From assembly GCA_044337515.1 (NCBI GenBank), contig JBIINK010000003.1, positions 1 to 64,000 of the forward strand: a DNA stretch of 64,000 nt, given 5' to 3'. Both the position numbers and the translations under genes were made by a program. A model generated the notes under the pieces. It saw nothing but the letters and a program-made list of their open reading frames with translations, was not told the DNA's origin and did no database searches. Shown here piece by piece: positions 1-6,550 of this stretch (position 1 is the stretch's first letter; the number at the start of each line of letters is the position of its first letter). This stretch comes from CAJBVG01 sp044337515 (GTDB taxonomy: Bacteria; Bacteroidota; Bacteroidia; Sphingobacteriales; Sphingobacteriaceae).

Positions 1-1
1 A

Positions 2-847
2 AAAGGACACATTGCACAAATGATTTTAGTTGGTATTCCTTCTGGTACATCTACTATTTACATTGACAATGTTTACTTCTTTAAAGATGCTGTATTATTA
101 GAACCTACAACTGCAGCTCCTACTCCTACTAAAGCAGCAGGAAATGTAATTTCATTATTCAGTAATGCATACACTAACGTGGGTATCGACACTTGGAGAA
201 CTTCATGGTCATCTGCAGTGTTAACTGAAATGCAAGTTGCTGGGAACGATGTTAAGAAATACTCTACATTAGATTTCGTAGGTGTTGAAGCAACTGGTGC
301 TAACATGATCAATGCTTCTACAATGACCGATGTTAATATCGATGTATGGACTCCAAACATGACTGCTTTCCGTTTGAAATTAGTTGATTTTGGTGCTGAT
401 GGTGCATTTGCTGGTGGTGATGATAAAGAACATGAATTGGTATTTACTCCAACATTAAATGGATGGAATACAATATCAGTTCCATTAGCAGATTTCACTG
501 GATTAACTACGAAAGCTCATATCGCACAAATCATATTCTCAGGTTTACCTACTGGTACAGGTACTGTATATATTGATAACTTCTACTTCAGCAAACCTGG
601 AAATGTTGGTATCAATCAAAATGCAAAAAATACTTTATCAGTATATCCTAATCCTTCATCGAACGTAATTTATGTAGATGGTATTGATTTCAATACTTCT
701 ACGGTAGCTACGATTGTTGACTTACAAGGTAAATTGGTTAAAACTGTTGAATTGAATGGCAATAACGCTATCGACATTAGCGAATTAAACAATGGTGTTT
801 ATATCGTTAAAATTGATAACAAAGTTTCTAGAATAGTAAAAATGTAA
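2..847 (+). CDS. T9SS-secreted multimodular glucan-binding-like protein, 5'-truncated
   Basis: The open frame runs from base 2 with no start, so the N-terminus lies outside the window; the Met at base 20 is internal. Visible are the tail of one ~165-residue module (ending YIDNVYFFKD), one complete module (DVISLFSNAYTN-type opening, DTWRTSW, LDFVG, FRLKLVDFGADG, ending YIDNFYFSK) and a C-terminal T9SS sorting tail with the SVYPNPSSN motif and a final RIVKM. The same modules occur in the convergent protein at 1980-3812, and a diverged one occurs in the glycan-binding lipoprotein at 16112. I infer a jelly-roll carbohydrate-binding role on beta-glucan at the cell surface or in the medium. No catalytic domain is visible in the part present. 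The assignment as a secreted T9SS client is strong; the ligand is inferred from the neighbourhood. Confidence 0.85.
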   Translation, partial: KGHIAQMILVGIPSGTSTIYIDNVYFFKDAVLLEPTTAAPTPTKAAGNVISLFSNAYTNVGIDTWRTSWSSAVLTEMQVAGNDVKKYSTLDFVGVEATGANMINASTMTDVNIDVWTPNMTAFRLKLVDFGADGAFAGGDDKEHELVFTPTLNGWNTISVPLADFTGLTTKAHIAQIIFSGLPTGTGTVYIDNFYFSKPGNVGINQNAKNTLSVYPNPSSNVIYVDGIDFNTSTVATIVDLQGKLVKTVELNGNNAIDISELNNGVYIVKIDNKVSRIVKM

Positions 848-874
848 TACTGTTTTAGAATTATAATACTTTTG

Positions 875-907
875 AAAAAGGGTGAGTAGAAATACTCACC
901 TTTTTTT
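875..907 (+). terminator. Intrinsic terminator after the T9SS glucan-binding gene
   Basis: GGTGAGTA / TACTCACC stem with a four-base loop, preceded by an A-run and followed by seven T. It lies 28 bases after the stop at 847. A near-copy lies at 1226-1260. Confidence 0.85.
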
Positions 908-1026
908 GTTTCAATATGTTAATAGGATAATTTGTTAATATGTTAATGAAGGCTTCAACTGAATCGAAGAGTCGAAACGTCAAACTGTAAAAGAGTCAAA
1001 TTAAATTTCCGAAGCACTTTATATAT

Positions 1027-1157
1027 CGAATATTGGTATTTTAAAGAAGAATAGAAGTGATGAATTATACAGAAAGCTAATTAGTATAAGCCGTCATGCT
1101 GACTTGATTAATCTGATGAATTGACTTGCTTATTATTCTTTAAAAGGCCAATATTCA
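1027..1157 (+). mobile_element. MITE-like palindromic element, copy A (terminus type 1)
   Basis: A ~131 bp AT-rich element bounded by imperfect inverted repeats of ~25 bp (left gaatattggtattttaaag; right end, reversed, gaatattggccttttaaag). The core holds aagccgtcatgctgac. It has no coding capacity. A near-identical copy lies at 1656-1787 and an inverted one at 57786-57917. Non-autonomous transposition is inferred from the repeats; no transposase is in the window. Confidence 0.7.
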
Positions 1158-1225
1158 AAAAGAGAATAAATACTACTATTAAAAAAAAGGAATGTGCTTT
1201 TCATTCTTTAAGATGTAATACTTTT

Positions 1226-1260
1226 GAAAAAGGGTGAGTATTGCTACTCACCTTTTTCTT
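1226..1260 (+). terminator. Duplicated terminator hairpin
   Basis: Same stem as 875-907 (GGTGAGTA/TACTCACC, loop changed from gaaa to ttgc) with the same preceding bases (atacttttgaaaaag) and a T-run. No gene ends immediately before it, so it looks like a duplicated gene 3' end left inside the repeat cluster. Confidence 0.6.
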
Positions 1261-1344
1261 TTTATATACTCTATGCTAAAAGGAGTTGTAGCTTATCTTA
1301 ATTTAGATTCTACAGGTTTCAAAAAATGTGCAAATGCGTAAATG

Positions 1345-1371
1345 AGGCTTCAACGATGTTGAAGCCTTTTT
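1345..1371 (+). terminator. Terminator-like hairpin
   Basis: AGGCTTCAAC / GTTGAAGCCT stem with a three-base loop followed by a T-run, abutting a solitary type 2 element end at 1372. A degenerate half of the stem is seen around 948-960. No gene clearly ends here. Confidence 0.45.
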
Positions 1372-1408
1372 CGATTGTTAATTTTATTAATAAAGTATCC
1401 TTTTTTTT

Positions 1409-1535
1409 CGATTGTTAATTTTATTATTAAAATAGCAACTCATTTCAACTGGATAATCTACAATTGAATAACGGCTTTCAATAACTACTTTCTAAATACC
1501 TCATCACCTCCTTTTACTAATAAAATTAACAATCG
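1409..1535 (-). mobile_element. MITE-like palindromic element, copy D (terminus type 2)
   Basis: A ~127 bp element with terminal inverted repeats of type cgattgttaattttatta and its complement taaaattaacaatcg. The interior is a diverged reverse complement of the core in copies A and B (ataacggctt is recognisable). An extra solitary end lies immediately upstream at 1372-1394. Related to copy E at 58280-58406. Confidence 0.6.
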
Positions 1536-1570
1536 TATATCCAGGGCGCTTCGGAAAATTTATCAGGTTC

Positions 1571-1630
1571 GAACTGTAGAGCTGTAGAAATATAGAACTG
1601 TAGAACTGTAGAACTGTAGAAATATAGAAC
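1571..1630. repeat. 8-bp short tandem repeat (gtagaact)
   Basis: Imperfect tandem units of gtagaact, some interrupted by atata. One of about a dozen intergenic 7-8 bp repeat arrays in the window, each with a different unit. Confidence 0.7.
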
Positions 1631-1655
1631 AATCTAACCCAAGCACCCCAATTAT

Positions 1656-1787
1656 CGAATATTGGTATTTTAAAGAAGAATAGAAGTGATGAACTATACA
1701 GAAAGCTAATCAGTATAAGCCGTTATGATGAACTTGATTAATCTGATGAATTGACTTGCTTATTATTCTTTAAAAGGCCAATATTCA
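1656..1787 (+). mobile_element. MITE-like palindromic element, copy B (terminus type 1)
   Basis: Near-identical to copy A over ~130 bp, with the same terminal inverted repeats and a core containing aagccgttatgatgaac. It is followed directly by an array of solitary copies of its right end. Confidence 0.7.
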
Positions 1788-1794
1788 AAAAAAA

Positions 1795-1915
1795 GAAAAA
1801 AGCTTATTGTTCTTTAAAATACCAATATTCAAAAAAAAAGAAAAAGCTTATTAGACTTTAAAATGCTACTATTCAAAAAAGAAGAAACACTACTATTCAA
1901 AAAAAAGAAAATGCT
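1795..1915 (+). repeat. Array of solitary element ends
   Basis: Three or four partial copies of the type 1 right terminus (ttctttaaaataccaatatt, then progressively shorter and altered tactattcaaaaaa forms) separated by A-rich and aaagctta words. The same series appears reversed and complemented at 57713-57785. Confidence 0.55.
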
Positions 1916-1920
1916 TTACC

Positions 1921-1960
1921 AAAAAAAAATGGGCAAGTAGAACTTCCTACTTACCCATTT
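1921..1960 (-). terminator. Intrinsic terminator of the 610-residue T9SS protein gene
   Basis: Read on the minus strand: AATGGGtAAGTAGG stem, short loop, CTACTTgCCCATT, then a run of nine T. It lies 20 bases downstream of the stop at 1980. Confidence 0.85.
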
Positions 1961-1979
1961 AATAAACTAAAATTCAACG

Positions 1980-3812
1980 TTATTCTTTTACTATTTTATT
2001 AAAACTATCTACTCCATTTATACTAGTTTTCACTGTATAAAAACCACTTGGCAATTCGCTAATATTAATCTTTACTTCATTTGCATTTACATCTTGTGTA
2101 AATACTACTTGACCTAAAGAATTGTAAATAACAACGTTTTGGATGTCTTTATCTGTAGTAATGTTCAACGTTCCGTTGCTAGGGTTAGGATAAATTCCAA
2201 CCTTCTCTGCTTTTGTAGATCCAATACCTACTAAAGATTTTTTACTGAACATCACATTATCGATGAAAGCTATAGAAGCTCCTGCAGGTAAACTAGAAAA
2301 TATTAATTGTGCAATGTTAGATTTAGTAGTAAGACCAGTCATGCTAGAAATTGGAACTGCTACGTGATTCCACCCACTCAAAGCTGGTGTAATAATAGTT
2401 TCATGTTCTACATCATTTCCACCACCAAAAGCAGCATCAGCACCAAAATCTACTAATTTGAATCTAAAAGTTGTAGAATTAGGTGTCCATAAACTAAACT
2501 CGAATGTATCCATTGCGCTGATGTTAATTTGACTTACCACTGCTTCAATACCTACGAAATCAAGCGTTGAATATTTTTTAACATCGTTACCTGCAACTTG
2601 TATATCTGTTAACACAGCTGATGACCAAGATGTTCTCCAAGTATCTATTAACGTATTGGTATAAGCGTTGCTAAATAATGAAATTACATCTGTTGATAAT
2701 TTAGTAGGTGTTGGAGCTGCAACTGTTGGTTCTGTTGCACCTGCAACGTCCTTACTAAATAAAATGTTATCTACGTAAACAACCGATGTACCTGCTGGTG
2801 AGCTCGCAAAAATTAATTGTGCAATATGTGATTTATTGGTTAGGCCCGTCATACTTGAAAGTGGAACAGAGATATGATTCCATCCATTTAAAGTAGGTGT
2901 AACCACAGTTTCATGTTCTGTATCATCACCACCACCAAAAGCTGCATTTGCTCCAAAATCTACTATTTTAAATCTAAATGAAGTTGAATTTGGTGTCCAT
3001 AAATCAAATTCAAATAAATCCATACCACTAACATTGATTTGATTATTTACTGTTTCGATTCCAACGAAATCTAAACCTGTATATTTCTTCGCATCGTTAC
3101 CTGCAATTTGTAAATCAATTAATGAAGCTACAGACCAAGAAGTTCTCCAAGTATCTACTGGAACATTGGTGTAAGCATTACTAAACAATGAAATAACATC
3201 CGATGATAATTTTGTAGGTGTAGTTGCAGCAACTGTTGGTTCAGCTAATGCAGTACCTCCAGAAAATGTAATATTATCGAAATAAGCAATCACATCAGAG
3301 CTTCTTCCAGCCATATTGAAGTCTGGGAAAATAATTATTTGAGTAATATTTGTTGATGATGGCTCTCCAATTTTAGAACTAAAGTTGAACGTTAATTCTT
3401 CCCATTGATTGACCAATGTATTTGCCACTTTAATTTCACCTGTTGAAGCGAAAGAACCTGTTGCAAACTTGATTCCAACATCGCTAATTACCGATTTGTA
3501 AACCATAATTTTTACAGTTGAATTAGATGCTGACAGTGTGAATGTGCCAATGCTAGAGCCATTCTGTGATTCACAACCTGCCCATGGATTACCTGCTTGC
3601 AATGCCGTAAATTTTGCAACAGTACTCGAAGTATTTATTCCTGTAGCACTTGGATTGCTCACGAATTCCAATACTGGATTTGTGACATTCTCAAAAGTTG
3701 TCCAAGTCCAATTTGCGCCATGCCCCCCTGTTTCAAAATTGATGGGGTTGTTTTGCGAAAATCCCATACTCGAAATAAGTATGGAAATGCTAAGTGTAAT
3801 TAATTTTTTCAT
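1980..3812 (-). CDS. T9SS-secreted protein with three glucan-binding-like modules
   Basis: Signal peptide (residues 1-20, cut after GFSQ). A first beta-sandwich module spans ~20-186 and two mutually similar modules span ~190-354 and 360-524, each opening DVISLFSNAYTN, containing DTWRTSW, a F(R/K)FK(I/L)VDFGA core and ending in a VDN-type strand. A T9SS sorting domain follows (~535-610; GIYPNPSNG, final KIVKE). No glycosidase catalytic residues are seen. The last module is nearly identical over stretches to that of the protein at 2-847, indicating recent duplication. The C-terminal part of the lipoprotein at 16112 has the same fold signature, so I infer binding of the glucan processed by the adjacent operon. 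A terminator lies at 1921-1960 and the promoter region is shared with the divergent regulator. Confidence 0.85.
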   Translation of the reverse strand: MKKLITLSISILISSMGFSQNNPINFETGGHGANWTWTTFENVTNPVLEFVSNPSATGINTSSTVAKFTALQAGNPWAGCESQNGSSIGTFTLSASNSTVKIMVYKSVISDVGIKFATGSFASTGEIKVANTLVNQWEELTFNFSSKIGEPSSTNITQIIIFPDFNMAGRSSDVIAYFDNITFSGGTALAEPTVAATTPTKLSSDVISLFSNAYTNVPVDTWRTSWSVASLIDLQIAGNDAKKYTGLDFVGIETVNNQINVSGMDLFEFDLWTPNSTSFRFKIVDFGANAAFGGGDDTEHETVVTPTLNGWNHISVPLSSMTGLTNKSHIAQLIFASSPAGTSVVYVDNILFSKDVAGATEPTVAAPTPTKLSTDVISLFSNAYTNTLIDTWRTSWSSAVLTDIQVAGNDVKKYSTLDFVGIEAVVSQINISAMDTFEFSLWTPNSTTFRFKLVDFGADAAFGGGNDVEHETIITPALSGWNHVAVPISSMTGLTTKSNIAQLIFSSLPAGASIAFIDNVMFSKKSLVGIGSTKAEKVGIYPNPSNGTLNITTDKDIQNVVIYNSLGQVVFTQDVNANEVKINISELPSGFYTVKTSINGVDSFNKIVKE

Positions 3813-3878
3813 ATAAATAAGTTTGAATTATTAGTGTTTCGTATGCAATATAAGATAAATTATACTTGAAGTAAAAAA

Positions 3879-3888
3879 TACCATAAGT
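3879..3888 (+). promoter_or_regulatory. Candidate operator word shared with the 20.7 kb intergenic region
   Basis: The 10-mer TACCATAAGT lies in the divergent promoter region between the T9SS protein and the Nudix-type regulator. The identical word lies at 20803-20812 in the other divergent promoter region of the locus. A perfect 11-bp palindrome, tacttgaagta, lies just upstream at 3863-3873. Regulator binding is inference. Confidence 0.35.
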
Positions 3889-3896
3889 GTTTTTGC

Positions 3897-3904
3897 TAAT
3901 TTTG
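3897..3904 (+). promoter_or_regulatory. Candidate -7 box for the Nudix-type regulator
   Basis: TAATTTTG matches the Bacteroidota -7 consensus TAnnTTTG exactly and lies 23 bases before the start at 3928. No convincing -33 TTTG at the usual distance is visible, and the region is AT-rich. Confidence 0.3.
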
Positions 3905-3927
3905 TTGCCTAATTTGTATTTTGCAGT

Positions 3928-4653
3928 ATGAAGATACCAAGTTCTTATTTCTTATCCGACCATACGATTCCACTAAACGATTACTTTGTTTTTGGAATGT
4001 CGATAGATTGCGTGGTATTTGGGTATCATGAAGGTGAAATCAAAGTACTATTGGTACAAAGAGAGGTAGAACCCTTTAATGGGCACTGGGCGCTTATTGG
4101 TGATTTAGTAGAGCCTGATAAAAACTTGGAAGAGGCGGCTAATAATGTTCTTGAAAAGCTAACCGGCTTAAAAAACATCTACATGAAACAGTTTTTCACT
4201 TTTGGTAGTGTAGATAGGCACCCCTTGGGACGAGTAATAACTGTGGCTTATTTCTCATTAGTAAATAGTATGAACTACCACCCTATAGCATCTTCGTGGG
4301 CAAAATCTGCAGAATGGATTAATATCAATAACTTACCAGAACTTGCTTTTGATCATTATAACATCTTATGTAAAGGCATTGAAACATTAAAAAATGAAGT
4401 TCGCCACAAGCCTACTGGTTTTGAACTTCTGCCTAAGAAGTTTACCCTTTTGGAATTACAGTTATTATATGAAGCCTTGCTCGGATATAAATTCGATAAA
4501 TCTAATTTTAGAAAAAAAATTCAGGAAATGAATATACTACGCCCTTTAAATGAGTCGAAAGTAAATGTTTCTCATCGTCCGGCAAAACTATTCGAATTCG
4601 ACGAAAAAAGATATAGAACATTAGAAAAAGAAGGCTTTTCTTTTGAGCTTTAA
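3928..4653 (+). CDS. NrtR/AraR-like transcriptional regulator (Nudix-like domain + winged helix)
   Basis: A 241-residue protein with an N-terminal Nudix fold (~20-150) and a C-terminal winged-helix segment (~160-235; FTLLELQLLYEALLG and FRKKIQEM resemble the DNA-binding part of NrtR-type regulators). The Nudix box starting at G58 is degenerate: the first Glu is Asp, the RE pair is NN and the EE pair is EK. A sensor rather than a hydrolase is therefore expected. Family members in Bacteroidota regulate sugar catabolism (AraR for arabinose). Its position beside the glucan operon suggests it controls these genes in response to a glucan-derived sugar, which is inference. It has no signal peptide and is cytoplasmic. 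It is divergent from the T9SS protein and convergent with the operon end. Confidence 0.87.
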   Translation: MKIPSSYFLSDHTIPLNDYFVFGMSIDCVVFGYHEGEIKVLLVQREVEPFNGHWALIGDLVEPDKNLEEAANNVLEKLTGLKNIYMKQFFTFGSVDRHPLGRVITVAYFSLVNSMNYHPIASSWAKSAEWININNLPELAFDHYNILCKGIETLKNEVRHKPTGFELLPKKFTLLELQLLYEALLGYKFDKSNFRKKIQEMNILRPLNESKVNVSHRPAKLFEFDEKRYRTLEKEGFSFEL

Positions 4654-4663
4654 TATCATCAAC

Positions 4664-4700
4664 AAAAAAAAGAAGAATTATATTAATTCTTCTTTTTTTT
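4664..4700. terminator. Bidirectional terminator between the regulator and the glucan operon
   Basis: AAAAAAAGAAGAATT / AATTCTTCTTTTTTT palindrome with a tiny loop. It serves the plus-strand regulator and the minus-strand operon. The stop codon of the last GH17 gene (4678-4680) sits inside the stem. Confidence 0.75.
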
Positions 4701-5616
4701 GAAATACCAGTTTTGGTGTTCGATCTGCTTTAAAAAGTCCCCAATGTTTTTCAGGCTCCATAGGGTCTGATGACCCCTTCCATTGCTCATCAAATGCTTC
4801 GAAAAAGAACGTTAGTATATTGTTTTTAGTTGTCCAATCCATCAGATCATCATAATATATTTTCTGATTCTCTTCATTCACATTTTCCGAGTTAATTCCA
4901 ACGCCATGTGAGTTGGTAGCCCAGCCTGCTTCAGTAATGACAATAGGTACATTAGGAAATTGCTTGGCAACGGTTTCATAGTTGGCAATGGTGTACTCTA
5001 CCGCTTCGTGTATGTGTTTATATTCCCATACAGGGTAAGTATGTATCGAAATATAATCGATGACCTCCACCAATGGCTTAAGGTAATTTAACCAAGGAAC
5101 ATAATTTTCACAAAACGTAACGGGCTGTTTTATGTCTTTCTTTACTTGTTTGGCAAAAGATACCACACGTTCTACAGATACAAAGTGATCTGTCCAATCA
5201 ACACACGCTTCATTACCTAGGGAAACAGTAAAAATAATTTCAGGATATTGATTTGACCAATCAATTAAACGTTGAATTTTAAGATCATTACTTTTTTTAT
5301 TTTCGGCTAATTGTTTTTCCTCATAAATACCACCACCCCAAGGGCACCCTTGGTTATTCATTTCGGCAACAATATAAGCACCTAGCATTATTTTGAAATC
5401 TAGTTTTTCGTTTTGAATAACCTTGATTACTGTTAATGCATGCTCATCACAATCATACAATCTTAGGTATTTCCAATTCGATTGCAGGAGTAATAAATCT
5501 TCTTTTATTTCTTCGTATGATGGATTAATACCACCAGGCTGTTGCCCATTTCTAAAACCTGAATAACAAATGGCTTTATCAAATGGGAAATTGAATTGAT
5601 TAAAAAAATTACTCAT
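4678..5616 (-). CDS. GH17 beta-1,3-glucan hydrolase, cytoplasmic
   Basis: A 312-residue TIM-barrel GH17 enzyme with acid/base E136 in LGNEA and nucleophile E229 in ITEAGWA. The conserved opening (CYSGFRNGQQPGG) and closing (FFFEAFDEQWKG...HWGLF) segments of the family are present. There is no signal peptide or membrane segment, so it should act inside the cell on imported beta-1,3-oligoglucosides, either cutting or transglycosylating. It is the last gene of the operon; the preceding GH17 stop overlaps its ATG by one base. It is closer to the lipoprotein GH17 at 10444 (SIHTYPVWEY-type middle) than to the 5616-6539 neighbour, so the tandem GH17 genes are not all recent duplicates. Exact linkage specificity cannot be read. 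Confidence 0.92.
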   Translation of the reverse strand: MSNFFNQFNFPFDKAICYSGFRNGQQPGGINPSYEEIKEDLLLLQSNWKYLRLYDCDEHALTVIKVIQNEKLDFKIMLGAYIVAEMNNQGCPWGGGIYEEKQLAENKKSNDLKIQRLIDWSNQYPEIIFTVSLGNEACVDWTDHFVSVERVVSFAKQVKKDIKQPVTFCENYVPWLNYLKPLVEVIDYISIHTYPVWEYKHIHEAVEYTIANYETVAKQFPNVPIVITEAGWATNSHGVGINSENVNEENQKIYYDDLMDWTTKNNILTFFFEAFDEQWKGSSDPMEPEKHWGLFKADRTPKLVFQKKEELI

Positions 5617-6539
5617 TAATATTTTAATTTTTCATGTTTATCCCATAATCCCCAATACGCACCAACATCACCTTCGGGCCCTACTTTCCACGACTCATCA
5701 AAAGATGCAAAGTAAAAACTTTCAATACCATTTAAATTGCACCAATTCTGGCAATCTATAAAATATCGCATGGCATTATCTTCATTGGCTACAGAGGCTT
5801 TAAAAGCACCGCCTTGGCTAGGCCAACCGGTTTCTGTAATAATTATTCGCTTACCTTGGCCTGCATGTTTAGCAGATTCGAACATACTCTTCATGTGATC
5901 AAAAGAATATTCGATAGGGCAACCCTCCCAATACGGATAACAATTGGTTAAAATCACATCACATATTTCGGTAATTCTTGGTCGATGAGAAAACTCATAA
6001 TAGGCATCTACATAACCTACAGGAATATGCGGAATAGCTTCTTTTACTCTTTGTATATAGGCTAACAATTGGTCTTCTGTTAAATCTTTTCTATACATTA
6101 CTTCATTACCAACAGCAGCAACATCAACCAAACCTTCATTTGCCATAGAGATTAGACTTTCTATTTCTCTTTCATTCAATTCCAAGTCATCTCCAAGCCA
6201 TGCACCTACAAGGGTTTTCATCCCATGTTTTTTTGCCAATCTTGGTACATGTTCATTCCCTTCTATGCAAGAAAATGAGCGAACCCATTTAGCATAAGGT
6301 TGTAAAATTTCAATGCGACGTTCCACTTGAGCTTCAGTAATAATGGATCCAGGTTTTTGCCCATCTTCATAAATACTAAAGCAAATACCATGCATTCCAC
6401 CTTCAAGCGTTTTGTGCCACAAACTTTTTAAATCTATTGCATTAATATGTTGATAATCGATTTGATTTTCTTCATGTTGCAGATGCGAATAGCTTTCTTT
6501 GTTTTCTGCTGTAAAAAAATGACCTTGTCTGAATGACAT
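5616..6539 (-). CDS. GH17 beta-1,3-glucan hydrolase, cytoplasmic
   Basis: A 307-residue GH17 enzyme with acid/base E146 in VGNEV and nucleophile E236 in ITETGWPS. It has no signal peptide. It is a clear paralogue of the GH17 domain fused to the transporter encoded just upstream: the two share GQK, GNE, AAVGNEV, GYVDAYY, YPFWEG/YPYWEG and FDESWKV blocks in the same order. The simplest reading is a tandem duplication followed by fusion of one copy. It begins 11 bases after the fusion gene and overlaps the next GH17 by one base (TAATG), so translation is probably coupled. The likely role is intracellular processing of beta-1,3-glucan oligosaccharides delivered by the transporter. Confidence 0.92.
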   Translation of the reverse strand: MSFRQGHFFTAENKESYSHLQHEENQIDYQHINAIDLKSLWHKTLEGGMHGICFSIYEDGQKPGSIITEAQVERRIEILQPYAKWVRSFSCIEGNEHVPRLAKKHGMKTLVGAWLGDDLELNEREIESLISMANEGLVDVAAVGNEVMYRKDLTEDQLLAYIQRVKEAIPHIPVGYVDAYYEFSHRPRITEICDVILTNCYPYWEGCPIEYSFDHMKSMFESAKHAGQGKRIIITETGWPSQGGAFKASVANEDNAMRYFIDCQNWCNLNGIESFYFASFDESWKVGPEGDVGAYWGLWDKHEKLKY

Positions 6540-6550
6540 AATATTTAGAT

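Larger units (their letters stand above)
848..1979. other. Gene-free repeat cluster between convergent T9SS genes
   Basis: No credible coding sequence lies in these ~1.1 kb. The stretch contains a terminator, MITE-like element A (1027-1157), a duplicated terminator (1226-1260), a third hairpin (1345-1371), element D (1409-1535), a short tandem repeat (1571-1630), element B (1656-1787), an array of solitary element ends (1795-1915) and the terminator of the minus-strand gene (1921-1960). A mirror-image cluster lies at 57463-58561. Confidence 0.8.

Noticed and set aside
1027..1787. Integron attC sites or CRISPR-like repeats
   Set aside because: No integrase, no cassette genes and no conserved attC core; long terminal inverted repeats fit MITE-like elements better.
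3538..3816. Plus-strand frame antisense to the 610-residue T9SS protein
   Set aside because: Shadow of a protein with clear signal peptide and domains on the other strand.
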